Shown: piece after piece, positions 46,651 through 58,232 of the stretch
How the letters are laid out: every line of letters begins with the position of its first letter
Numbering within the stretch: the first letter of the stretch is position 1
Source: Holothuria scabra
Lineage: Eukaryota; Echinodermata; Holothuroidea; Aspidochirotida; Holothuriidae
Direction: 5' to 3'
DNA length: 64,000 nt
Assembly: GCA_037179385.1 (NCBI GenBank)
Contig: CM074190.1
Coordinates: forward strand, 3,920,284-3,984,283
The notes under the pieces: model-generated
Databases searched by the model: none
Told to the model about the DNA's origin: nothing
The model's input: only the letters and a program-made list of their open reading frames with translations
Made by a program: the position numbers and the translations under genes

Positions 46651-49345
46651 CAGGGCCAAACCTCTCACCCCAAACTACAATTGTGGTACCCGGGTACCGA
46701 AATTCTCAATTTGTTCAGCTCTTTGATTGACAGCTAATTCAAACAATGCAGAGTGCCAAAGCTTATATTACACAGCAAGAACGGTACTGAGAGTGTTTTG
46801 ATTATATAAATTGAGTTTTTCTTTACTCACCCTGAAGCAATAAACTGAGATCAGGGGTGGCGCCAGGAGTTGCCCGACAGGGGGACCAAGCTCACCGAAA
46901 GGGGGACCAGAATTTCAAGGCCCCGACAAAGAAGATGTTATGTCCCGGTGGGACGTGACTTAGCAGAATTTGAGGGGCGCGTAGCGCGCCGAAATTTTTG
47001 GCTTTCTTTTTAACAAGTACTTAAAAATCTAGAGCTTTTTTTTTTAAAGAAATTTGGCTTTTTGTGAGAACCATGAAAATCGTTGGGTCTCTATTGAAGA
47101 ATCTGTCCTTCATATTGCAAATTTCATATTACGTTATATAGGCGACTGCTGAAATTCTTTTGAGGTTACTCGTTAAATCGAGACGAGACACACATTTGCC
47201 GGGAAAGTTTTTTCCCTTTTTGAACGAAGATTTGAAAGTAAGGGCTCAGTAAATTGTATAACTTTTGGAATTTAATGTAAGAAAACTTGTTTTTTCTAAG
47301 TTTATAATAAATGTTCGGCTTTTTTAAGTTATATGCCCTTCAAGAGCAAAATCAGGTAGTATGCCGGGTGATTAACAGAGTTGGCCTCGGTTATTTACTG
47401 TATGGAGTATCCATCGGAATTGGCAAATTTTGCCACTTTTAACAATATGAAGCTCATATTGGAGAAAGAAGTGTAAACCTTATGACAGTTTGGGCGTTTT
47501 TTGGAAGAATCTTACCTTCTCATGAAAAAAAAAATCAAGTAAAGGTGATCTGTAGTTTTGTTGGGTAAATGAATATCATCATGTAGATTCAGGCCCTCAC
47601 ACCATATTTGGAACATTCTCCTGAGGAAGTTTTTTCTTCGCATATATTCGAAGTTTCGTATTTTATTTTATCGTAATAGGCGTACGGGAGCGTTTCAGTT
47701 TGGGAGGCAGCAAAATTGTTTTGTCCGAAAAGTGTAATCCTCCCCGAAAGACCATCTAAGTCGAGCGAACAGAAATTTTTGAAAAACTGAGAACCCCCAG
47801 ATAGCAGGAAATGACATTTTCCGTGTTCGAAACTAGAATTTAAGATGTCAGCTTTCGAGCTTTCTTTCGCAATGAAGTTTTGACTTCATAATACTGCCCC
47901 AAAACGGAAAATAATGTTCAAGCATGCTTATTTCTGTTAAGTAATCTGTTCGACCAAAATACTATCTATACGGAGTGCCACCATCAGTTGGCGCGGAGCG
48001 TACAGAAAATTGTTAAAAAGTCTAACCCCTTAGATAGCCGGAATGGCATTTCCCAGACTTGCATAACCAGAAGTGAAGCAGTCATTATTTTGGGCTTTCC
48101 TTTGAAATAAAAGTTTTACTTCCATAGGAAAAACCCAAATTGCTAAATGATCAGAAAAGTACCAGATAAAAGGTACTGCCACAAGTAAATGGAATGGTCT
48201 TGTCTCTTTTCGGGGGGGGGGCTATGCAACGGAATTACTATAATTGCAAGGTTCATTAAATAAATGAAATTTTGTACGTGACTGCCCAAATTTCAGAGTA
48301 TAAATGGTTCTAAGTTCCAACATATTTGAAAATATGTCACGTTACAAGGTACCTTCAAATAAATTTCTCAGTCAGACATATGTGGAGACATACCCTGTAC
48401 ACTACTGTTTATCAGTAAGAGTAACTGAAAACGGGCTGGTTGATTTTCATTACCGTTGCTAGAATTCGGCTGTCGGGGCAGGTCAGATGACAGACCATCG
48501 GGCACTGCATGCACATGATCAACCTCTCGTCTGTTTTTGTCAAGAAAATTCGGAATTATGAGTTTCCTTGAAGAATATGGTCTTCTAGTGAGCAAAATCA
48601 AGAAGAACTTCCGGGTGACTGAAGTTTATCAGACCCGCATCTTTTATCATCTTTTATCAGTTTACCGTGGACATGAAGATGAAGGCTCCCCGACGAAATT
48701 AGGTTTTCTCAACAACAGGGGGAAGACCGGAAGCCTTCCCCGACTTGCAGATTGAAGTTGGGCTGAAGGATGGCGGGGCTAGTAAGAATTGATTAAAACA
48801 GATTCAGATAGGTATTAAAATACCGTTACAAAAGAATAGAACAGTGCACAAAGAAAAAAAAAACAGTTCATGATCATCCATCCAGTAACTTTAAGTCCTT
48901 TACGTTCATTTTAAGGCCTCCCCGAAGGAAAATTGCCGTCCTTCCCCGACCGGGGAGGATATAGGACACGGGTTCATGGAATATGGTGCAACGGAGAAAA
49001 GACGAAGTGATTGAAAATCGATTCCGATATGTTTTAGAATATCATTTCAAAGCAAAAAAAAAATATGTTCACCCATCCAGTAACTTCAGTCCTTGTAGTT
49101 TTTTTTATTTTTATATATTTTTTTTATTTTAGGCCTCCCCGACGAAACTGCCTACCTTCCCCGACGGGAGGGGGAGTGTTCCCCGACGGGGGGCATACCA
49201 CCCCCCCCCCTTCCCGCTGGCGCCACCCCTGACTGAGATTGGGTCTGGAAGAGGATGAATTTCAGACAATTGTGGTAGGGGCTTCAGTAAGAAGAAGATT
49301 AAGAGAATTGGTACTGTTTGGGGTGAGAGAACCGGGCCTTGAAGT
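46651..49345 (+). mobile_element. 300-bp TTAA MITE interrupted by a 2.4-kb element
   Basis: The left part runs 46651-46851 ('caaacctctcaccccaaact', 'gctctttgattgacagcta', 'cttatattacacagc'). It resumes at about 49232 with 'actgagattgggtctgga', 'attgtggtaggggcttcagt' and 'tggggtgagagaaccggg'. Joined, it matches the 17047-17340 MITE end to end. The TTAA borders have decayed, which makes it older than the insertion. Confidence 0.72.
46852..49231 (+). mobile_element. hAT-like element copy 2, complete, 2380 bp
   Basis: Terminal inverted repeats of 15 identical bases, CAGGGGTGGCGCCAG. The duplication ACTGAGAT lies at 46844-46851 and again at 49232-49239. There is no long ORF, so it is non-autonomous. 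Internal features: repeated blocks of 'gccaccatcagttggcgcgg' (47985) and, in the last 600 bases, tandem units rich in CCTCCCCGACG (about 48685, 48917, 49133), typical of sub-terminal transposase-binding arrays. An 8-bp duplication and CAGGGGTGGCG ends fit the hAT superfamily. Confidence 0.85.
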
Positions 49346-49379
49346 AATTGGGTAAAGAGAATTGAAACTGCTTTGTGAA

Positions 49380-49520
49380 AGAGGCTCACGCCCCTAAAGG
49401 GAAAATGCTGTCACCACAACTTAAATACTCTAGTAGACTATCCTGTTTCATGAATGGCCCTTGAGACTCATGTGACAATTCTTTTCATCCTCAAATGTTT
49501 AATAATGAAACTGATTGGCT
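49380..49520 (-). mobile_element. inverted CACGTGAC-core MITE fragment
   Basis: 'ctatcctgtttcatgaatgg', 'gagactcatgtgacaattc' and 'caaatgtttaataatgaaac' match the reversed family core. From 49530 to 50050 no gene is supported. Confidence 0.4.
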
Positions 49521-50051
49521 CACCTATATAATGCAATATCTAAGTTCGTCACGAGAGAAGCTCGGAGAGAAATAACGGAGAAGAAAATTATGACATTTAG
49601 CTGCTGTTTCAAAATAAGTTTGAACCAATTATTTTGCACTTCAAAGTTTTTTTCTCGTTTTTACGTGGGCAGTTTCTTAGTTAATCTTTCCCTGACACTT
49701 ACAACAAAAACTCACCAGCATTGGCCAAGTAGTTCAATAATGGGTAAATTTTCCCCCAATATTTCTTGTTTATCTAGTCTGGTTGCCTAATTAAGTGTGA
49801 ACCTACCTACTGATTTACCCATTTATCAATAATAGTTGGGGAAGATTTAACCAATTTCAGTAATTTGACACACGTGACTATTGCTGGTGACAATTTTTTA
49901 AGAGTTGTACATCAAATAATGAGTAACCCGTTCTCTTTAATATTTAATTAAAAGGTAAGGAATTTTCCTTAAATTGATATTATAAACTAATTCAAGTACC
50001 TTGGTTAAGCCTTACATTACTGGGGTCATCACTGTTACCTAATTCTATATA

Positions 50052-50437
50052 CAGTAGCGTACGCAAGGGTCATTGGGTCATAACCCCTTAGGGATGCCAG
50101 TTTTTTTTTTTATCTTATAAGATCCTATGTGTTGCATATGTGACACCAGATCGCATGATAGGACACCTAGTGTCTCAAAAATTTTCAAAAGGATGGATGG
50201 ATTATCTCCCCAGACCCCTCACCTATGCCAATGTTTTTTTAGTACCTTAAAAAACGCAAATTTTGTAAGACCCCAAATTTAACTTTGAAGGTAGCATACA
50301 CCGCACCAAATTACATGTAACACTGTGCAAGAGCACCCAATTTTTTCAAGTTTGTAGATCCCTCTACCAGGTCAGCGATTACTCAACATACTGAATCCCC
50401 CCCCCCCCTTTTCAGAGAAATCCAACGTACACCACTG
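50052..50437. mobile_element. CAGTAGCGTACGC-ended element
   Basis: Left end CAGTAGCGTACGCAAGG and right end AACGTACACCACTG are inverted relatives. The interior 'accagatcgcatgatagg' and 'acacctagtgtctc' match the elements inside the foldback (53342-53611, 52110-52200). No duplication is clear. From 50440 to 51290 I see only short unsupported frames and a terminus-like stretch at about 51055 ('ggctcgccataggggcac'). Confidence 0.5.
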
Positions 50438-51296
50438 TCCTCATATAATCCCAATCCCACGGATTTAGAAAGCTTTTAGTTTAGAACTACTCACGGCTAC
50501 GAAAGAATGGACAAGGTTAAGTCTGGTGCCCCCCCCCGCAAAAGCTGCCCAGTGGACATAAGTTAATTTCGCTGCATTATCGTCACGTAAATCGACTGAT
50601 ATAATTTGATTACCAATGTACAACGTAAATGTAGACTGGTAGAGCTAGATGGGTTTCTCAAATTCTTCAGAAGAAATATTGAAGGCTGCACTCTATTTTT
50701 GAAGTTCGATTTTTGGTGTTGGTCACTGCAAGCACTGCCACTATTTTCTACAGTCGAGTCCTAGATGCGTAATCGCGCAGTGCTTGAACCTCATATGCAA
50801 CTGAACACATTGAAGCTAGCCACACATTCCACGACTTTGTACATCACAACTAAATTCCATGGTCACTACAACTGTGATTGGCAGTGTTTAGACCAGGGTT
50901 CTTCCCGTTTGAAGTCTGCGCGGCTTTACACTGGTCTTGCAACTGTCAGTCGCAGTCGTACATTCACACACATTACACGACTGCTGTAGATCCGAAGATC
51001 GAGTTGAATTGAGATGTGCAAAGTCGTGTATAGTCAGTGTACGGGTAGCCATTAGAGGCTCGCCATAGGGGCACGGGGGGCATTTGCCCCCCTCCCCTTC
51101 CCAAACATTTCCAAAGCATGGGCTTTAAATTTTCAAAAATAACGTTATTCGATATAACATGAATAAAAAGCAGCCTTTTTCTTAACCTCGGCAAAGTATC
51201 ACAGCCTTCCAGCTCATACGAATGTCATATATTTTTATGAAGTATAAACTAATGCGTAATTGTCAAGGATATAGTTCGTAATTGTATCAACATTTT

Positions 51297-54200
51297 AGCC
51301 CAGCCGACCGCCCAGAAGCGTTGATAGCGCTACCAGATATGGCAAGCTAAATGTTCAATAATTCGAAAAACTGAGGTTTTTGCCGATAAACTCGGTTTTT
51401 CGATCGAAAAACCGAGTTTGTCGCGAAAAACTCTGTTTATCGACCGAAAAACACAGTTTTTCGATAAACTCTGTTTATCGAGCGAAAAACACAGTTTTTC
51501 GATAAACACGGTTTTTCGATAAACTCTGTTTATCGACCGAAAAACTCTGTTTTTCGAAAAACTCTGTTTATCGACCGAAAAACACAGTTTTTCGAAAAAC
51601 TCTGTTTATCGACCGAAAAACTGAGTTTTTCGATAAACCCAGTTAATCGACCGAAAAACACAATTTATCGAAAAACTCTGTTTATCGATCGAAAAACACA
51701 GTTTTTCGATAAACTCTGTTTATCAACCACGTGTTTGAAAAACTCACGTGTTTCCCGCCAATATTTGGAACGCAAAAAGGGCAAATATTGTCGAAAACAT
51801 CGGTTTCGTGATTTGTATCTATGATTGCTAAAGTAGTACCGGCAGCCTTTTTAGTTGTGACGATGGGTTTTAAAGTAGTAACACTGTGGCAGCGGAAAGT
51901 ATCCGTTTATTACCGTATTACCGCCTGCCCAGGGGCGTCCCAAGGATCGGGGAGTGGGGGTGCTGGAGATTTTTCCCGACTAATAGGGCTGAACTCTAGA
52001 CAGGAATGACACGAATGCCTTTGTCAAGAAAGATCAGCTCATAAGCAGCGGCGTAGCCAGGACTTCTCTCCCGGGACGGTGGCATACAGTACGTTATGTG
52101 ATCACTGGCCCGAGGAGGGGTGTAAGGGAAAGGGACACCCCCTTTGAAAATTTTTTGACAAATTAGGTGTCCTTGTAAGCAATCTGGGGCTACATATGCT
52201 ACCTTCTGAAGTAAAATTTGCGATCGAAATTTTACGTATTTTAATTACTAAAAGAAAATTAGACATCAGCGAGGGGGGACATGGCCTGGTGGCCCCCAAA
52301 TGCGCTAATGCTCATAACCCTCGTTTGAAGGTAATCTTTAGCAAAAACAAAGTACACCATGAAAGTTTTAAAAATAACAGGTGGGCAAATGAAGCATAAA
52401 ACGAAAAAAGAAACTCATCTGGAAACGCATTTTAACGCGTGGCACTCCGGTCAAGTTTACCTCAGAGTAACCGTTTTCCTTTGTCTGCTACAAGAGTAAG
52501 GTTGACTTCGGCATGGAAGTAGCACTCTTGTTCAACGTGGCATAGCCGTAGGAAGCGGGCTGCGGGGGAGACAGCCCCCCAGTGAAAAATGTCACGGGTC
52601 AGAAAATCCCTTTTCATTTATGTGATATTCTCAACTCTTCTTTCTCATGAAATTCCGGGTTCTCTTCAATACAAGCGCTAATTTGTAATTCATTGTCTCA
52701 AAAAAGCAAAATTTTCCGCGCGCTTCGCGCGCTTCAACGTGCAATCCCTAATGCATAAGTGCTGTATCATGAATCAGTTTAATAACCTTTTTCAAGCTCT
52801 GGAAATGAAAAAATCAAATTTTGCCATTTGTGATACCAGATCTTCAAGTGACACCGGCAACTTCGGTGCTATTTGTATAAATTTTCTTTCATAAAATTCC
52901 AATTTTCTCCAATATAAACTCTTGTCTTGTTTTGTCTAAAATAAACAACAAAGTTGCGGAAACTTTTAAAATTTTATTGGAGAGCTTCAGTTCGTAGACC
53001 TTCAAGATAACATTATGTAGCAACAATCTTCAGTCGATCACCGTGTAATCATTCTCAGATTTGCCAATATAGGAAGTGCAGATTCTTCGATCAGTAAGTC
53101 AGTAAGTAATTATACTTCAAAATGTATAATAAATAGCACCGGATAGGACACCTTATTTTTCAGAAATTTTCAAAGCCCCTCCCCTTATACCCCACCCCGG
53201 GTCGGTGATCGCACAATGTACTGCATGGCCCCCTAGACCCCTCCGAAACTTCGGGACCAACCTTTTGCGTTCGGCATTCTTTCGACAAGCAAAGCGTCGG
53301 TTCTGGTCAGCCTAGGGTTGCTGGATCTTTAACGAGAGCTACAGTGGCGTACACAGGGGAGTGGGTCATGTTCCCCCTCACGGATGCCAATTTTTTCTGT
53401 AGTTCCTAACAATACGTAAATATTTTAACACAATATTTACTTCAAACTGTACCATATGTAGCACCAGATTGCATACAAGGACACCTAATTTTTCCAAACT
53501 TTTCAAGGGGAGGGGGACAGCCCCTCTCCTTTGACCCCTCCCCGGACCGGCTATCACGCAACATACTGCATGGCCCTCCCCCTTCAGAGAAATCCTGGGT
53601 ATGGCACTGCTTGCCATAGTATGTATGGCGCATGGAACTGTTATCGTGCAGACACTTTTAGCTGACGGTAAAACATGAAACAGAGTGTCCATGGACGCAG
53701 ACAAACTGGGCAGATGGTAATAATAATCCACTGCCAGAGGGTAACTACTTCAAACCCCATCTTCACTACTAAAAGCTGCCGTTACTACTTAAGAAGGCAT
53801 AGATACAAATCACCCCGTAACCGCTGTCGACAATATTTGCCCTTTTTGCGTTCCATACACTGACGGGAAGCACGTTATTGATAAACGTAGTTTATCAAAC
53901 ACGTGATTGATAAACTGAGTTTATCGTAAGACCGTGTTTATCGAAAAACTGTGTTTTTCGGTCGATAAACAGAGTTTTTCGAAAAACTGTGTTTTTCGGT
54001 CGATAAACAGAGTTTTTCGAAAAACAGAGTTTTTCGAAAAACAGAGTTTTTCGGTCGATAAACGGAGAGTTTATCGAAAAACCGTGTTTATCGAAAAACT
54101 GTGTTTTTCGGTCGAAAAACAGTTTTTCGCTCGATAAACTGAGTTTATCGAAAAACTGTGTTTTTCGCCTGATAAACAAAGTTTATCGAAAAACTGTGTT

Positions 54201-54400
54201 TTTCGGTCGATAAACAGAGTTTTTCGCGATAAACTCAGTTTTTCGATCGAAAAACCGAGTTTATCGGCGAAAAACTCAGCTTATCGAATTATTGAACATT
54301 TAGCTTGCCATAACCAGCACCAATAGCAGTACTGGATCAGTACTGTTACTGGTGCTGGTAGCGCCACCAATGCTTCTGTGTGGCCAGTTCAGGCTCATTC
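51297..54400. mobile_element. 3.1-kb foldback element with word-built arms
   Basis: Outer inverted repeats of about 580-660 bp. Left 'ttgatagcgctaccag', 'ggcaagctaaatgttcaata' and 'attcgaaaaactgag' face right 'cgaattattgaacatttagc' and 'ctggtagcgccacca'. Each arm has three zones: a unique outer 60 bp, a roughly 400-bp array (about 51361-51730 and 53880-54280) of CGAAAAAC.ACA.GTTTTTCG and GATAAAC.TCT.GTTTATC dyads separated by TCGACCG, and an inner block ('gaacgcaaaaagggcaaata', 'gtgatttgtatctatg', 'taaagtagta') present inverted near 53740-53850. The middle (51900-53730) holds debris of CAGTGGCG-ended elements and no transposase frame. Confidence 0.82.
53342..53611. mobile_element. CAGTGGCGTACACAGG-ended element within the foldback
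   Basis: Left CAGTGGCGTACACAGG and right CCTGGGTATGGCACTG form imperfect inverted ends of a 270-bp element. The interior resembles the 50052 element ('caccagattgcatacaagg'). Related pieces at 52041-52200 and 53135-53240 show repeated insertion into the foldback's middle. Confidence 0.5.
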
Positions 54401-54830
54401 GACCACTATTCATTTGAGTTAATATGATTCGAAAAGTTAAAATTTCAACGTATTTCCAACGGTGTGCAGCTCCTTGAACCAAAAAAATCCAGAACAAATT
54501 TATGTTTAATATTTTGAAGAGGAACATATTGTAGGCATAGCTTACTGGAAAATTTTGACTCATTTCCCATGTTTGGTTCTCGAGATATTACAATTGAAGT
54601 TGACATATTTTCTACATAGTGTGAACTTGCAACAAGTAGATATGATGTCATGTATTGACATTGATGGAAATGTTAAGTTGTTTTTCTCTAAAATTGAACA
54701 CCATATTTATTCAATTTAACTGTGATATGCTGTAATCATAAGTGCATTCTGAGCAATGGAAGTTTGAAAACTTGATTTGCCTTAAGGGCAAGATAGCATC
54801 CCTCATAAATTCAAGATCAAACAGCAGGAT

Positions 54831-54870
54831 CAAAAAATAAATAAATAAATAAATAAATGAAATAAAATAA
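54831..54870. repeat. (AAAT)n microsatellite
   Basis: About six AAAT units with minor interruptions. The flanks hold no gene. Confidence 0.85.
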
Positions 54871-55029
54871 ACCAGAAAGCCAAAAGGCTTAGTGATTCCT
54901 TGCCACTGAAATGTAAGTCTTTTTTTTCAAATTGACAGTGCTCCGTAATGTTTTTCAAATTGAGATTGTTCCGTAATGAACCCACAAAGAATACACGCAA
55001 GGCATCCAAGCTTTCTACATTGAGATTCC

Positions 55030-56125
55030 GGGGGACCTTTAACCACCTACAGTAGAAATACGGTTCTGTTCACAATATCACATCCACATACTATGTGTGA
55101 AATTTTGCAGTATGCAAGACTCCAACCAGGGGAAGTTGTGTAAATATGATATTGAGACTTTGGCCACTTGTGAACCAAAGTGACATTTGACCTCCACAAA
55201 AACTATAGGGATTCTTTGTTCACTTTATATCATCTACATGCCAAGTATGATGATTTTCAGACATTGACACTGCTGACCCCAATGCCCTTTGACCCTCACG
55301 AAAATCAATTGGGATCATCGTTTAAATACAGCAACCCACACACTAAAGATGAGCTTAGTTACAAGCATTTTTGAGATGCAGTGTTTACAAGGTTTTGACC
55401 TTTTGACCTCCTGTGACCGCAAGTGACCTCCACCAAAACCAATAGGGATCATCTACTCAATATGGGCAATCCACACACCAAATATGAGATTAGTCACACT
55501 TACCTTATTGAGATACCGTGTTTACAAGCAATTTAAAGGGAAATTACCATTTGATCTCTCGTGACCCCAAATGAACTTTGACCTCCTCAAAAATCGTCAG
55601 AGATCATTTAATCAATATGACAACTTAGCTACACACTACATATGAGCATATTCACATGTACCCTTCTGGAGATATCGTGTTTACAAGGTTTTGACCTTTT
55701 GACCTCTCGTGACCCCAAATGACGTTTGACCTCCACCAAAAACAATGGGAACCATCTACTTAATATGGCAAACCCACACACCAAATATGAGATTAGTCAC
55801 ACTTACCCTTCTTGAGATACTGTGTTTACAAGCAATTTCTAAGGTATTTATCTTTTGACCTCTCGTGACCCCAAATGACCTTTGACCTCCACGAAAATCG
55901 ATAGGGATCATCTACTTAATATGACCAACCCACACACCAAATATGAAAACAGCCACATGTACCGTTCTTAAGACATCGTGTTTACAAATTTTGACCTTTT
56001 GACTTCTCCTGACCCCAAATGACATTTGACCTCCACCAAAAACAATAGGAACCATCTACTTAATATGGCCAACCCACACACCAAATATGAGATTAGTCAC
56101 ACTTACCCTTCTTTAAATATCGTGT
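55030..56125 (-). repeat. tandem array with GGTCA half-sites, inverted
   Basis: Six units of about 150 bp, each with 'gaccccaaatgacctttgac', 'ctccaccaaaaacaat', 'atctacttaatatggc', 'acacaccaaatatgagatta' and 'atcgtgtttacaag'. This is the family at 22560-24260 in reverse orientation. The element TGACCTTTGACCT is perfect at 55876-55888 and one base off in other units. Confidence 0.72.
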
Positions 56126-56148
56126 TTACAAGCCAAAGCGTCATATAA

Positions 56149-56192
56149 ACACACATACACACACACAAACACATCCACACACACATACACAC
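56149..56192. repeat. (CA)n microsatellite at the array edge
   Basis: CACACA/ACATAC repeat directly after the last unit of the GGTCA array. The short inverted pair 'gattccttgcctgcctacgg'/'caaggaatc' follows. Confidence 0.8.
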
Positions 56193-56599
56193 GACATCAC
56201 CATTGCATTGATTCCTTGCCTGCCTACGGCAAGGAATCAAAAACAAAACAAAACATTGGCCATCAATATGAATACATGACATAGCACCTGTTTGGTTCAA
56301 GTTCACCTTTTGTAGAAAATGTGTCAACTTCAGTTGCTAATACGTCGAGAACCGAACATGGAAAATAATGAAAACTTCACCAGAGTGCTTAGAGAATATG
56401 TTCGTCTTTAACATATTAAACAAAAATTTGGTTCTGGTCTATTCTTTTTAATGAAGATTTTACTTTGCGACAAAGAAAATGATAAAATGTCACATCGTCC
56501 TGTAAATGAGCCAGTAGATTTTATCTAGTGATTTTCTTATCATTTTGAAAATGTGATTTTCTTTTTATTAAAATGAAGATTTTGTTGCAAAGGAAAGCT

Positions 56600-56890
56600 C
56601 CAAATAACGACTGCTTAAATTCTACTTACAAGCCTGGCAAATGAAATTTCAGCTATCTAGGTCGCGATTTTTTAACATTTTTTGTTTGCTCCGCGCCAAC
56701 TGATTGTGACGCTCCGCTTAGATAGTCTTTCGGGCAGTCAGTCACCACTTCTCATGCCCCTCCCCACCACCCCCCCCCCCCAAAAAAATATTTTTGCACG
56801 ACATCCCCTGATACTATTTGAAACGTCTTGGTCTCAAGTTGAGTTTGCCCCCAAACAAATTTCCTTATGTCCGCCCTTGCCGGGCTGGCT
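56600..56890 (-). mobile_element. hAT-like element fragment, inverted
   Basis: 'cttacaagcctggcaaatg', 'gctccgcgccaactgattg' and 'gctccgcttagatagtcttt' are the reverse of the 44-49 kb internal blocks. A possible end 'cttatgtccgcccttg' (reversed CAAGGGCGGACATAAG) lies at about 56863-56878. Confidence 0.5.
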
Positions 56891-56899
56891 TAAGGTTAG

Positions 56900-58225
56900 A
56901 CTCTTTCAAACTTGGTGATTGTTATTAAAAACATTTCAACCCAACACGTTTGGCCTACTGTACGCACAGGCGAATCTTGTTTATGGTTAGATTTTAGGTT
57001 AGGGTTATGTCACCGTGGAATAGGCCTATTTTTCTTGTTCTCTCATTAACTGATGTCAGAGTCACAATAACCTTATTCTTTTTTCCTCCAAAATAACGTC
57101 GGCGTAACGTAAAAAAAGAGGGAGTTGTTACATCCATCTTCCTCTTTCTAACGACAAGACAGGTAAAACTGAGCTCATTACGACATCGCGCGAGGAACTA
57201 AATTTATTTGACACAACGTGAAGTGATAACACGCTTTCCCCATACTTTAGGTGTGGGTTTATCTAACTCATTAAAACATGTCAACTATTTTCATACTAAA
57301 GAAGTGTGCTCATCTAACACGTTGACTCATCCCGTTACAATTACAATGCTCAGCTATTCACGTGACGCGTGTTTAATAACAACATAACTAAAAATGTGCC
57401 ACGCAGCCCTACTTTTCATTAGAAAATCTTTCTTCCATTCATACGTCGGCAGTGATTCGCATTTATTATTTATATCATATTTCCCATCTCTGTCAACATC
57501 CTAGTATTGTAAAATACGATGCTCTATTTACATCTGGCAGTACCACACAGAGGAATTTTGACGGGGATTTTGGTGGTGACAATTTTAAAAAAGTCATCTC
57601 AATCCGAAGGATGATAAAGTTTATGACAGCGAAATAATAAGCTAAGAACAGTGTTTTATATGTTTAATACCAGTATTGAAACACTCACGGAATACACACG
57701 TGATCGCTTGGCACGAGTGTAATCACACAAGTTCCTACCCATGATCCACGTGAAAAGGTTTATTTACTTCTCTTCAAATAAATCGAATTTCACGATTCGA
57801 GGAAAAACATTTCTTTTATAAAAGAAAACCATTCATTGTATACAAAAGCTTTTTTCGATTTCATGTTCAAAATTCTAACTCTTTTGTCTTAATGTAAAAG
57901 TGTATGGTTTTTAACCTGCTAGCTTGGAATAGTATTCAGCCACTAAACATAAGTATATAATCAGACGGGTGAGTATATTGTTTAAGACATGAGATCATGG
58001 TGGCGTCAAAATATTTATACTTTATATTAACAATAATGAGACAGTCTTAAGCATTATAACTACAAGTTGGATCACATTTTACAGTTTTACTGCTTGACCA
58101 GATTTATTTCTCCTTTTGTTTGGCCTACATAAATAGTTCTTGGAAATTTTCGTAAAAAACGCTACCACAAGGAAAGTGTCCCTTTACATAATTAATGTCG
58201 AACTACTCTAAGCGTTTTACTCAAC
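56900..58225. other. gene-free stretch, no supported feature
   Basis: No repeat family from elsewhere in the window and no splice-bounded exon could be recognised. The region is AT-rich with several CACGTG-like words (57358, 57749). Confidence 0.45.
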
Positions 58226-58232
58226 TGAGTTA

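Noticed and set aside
51361..51730. Regularly spaced short repeats resembling a CRISPR array
   Set aside because: There are no unique spacers of constant length, the repeats are nested dyads, the same array is inverted 2 kb away, and the genome is eukaryotic.
53378..53731. 117-codon reverse-strand frame
   Set aside because: It spans the CAGTGGCG-ended element at 53342-53611 and the inner arm of the foldback. Peptide composition follows the C/G-rich ends of that element.
53895..54179. Reverse-strand open frame of about 94 codons with repeated FFDRKTQFFDK-like peptide
   Set aside because: It is the translation of the foldback's word array. Repetition without stops comes from the DNA repeat, not from a protein.
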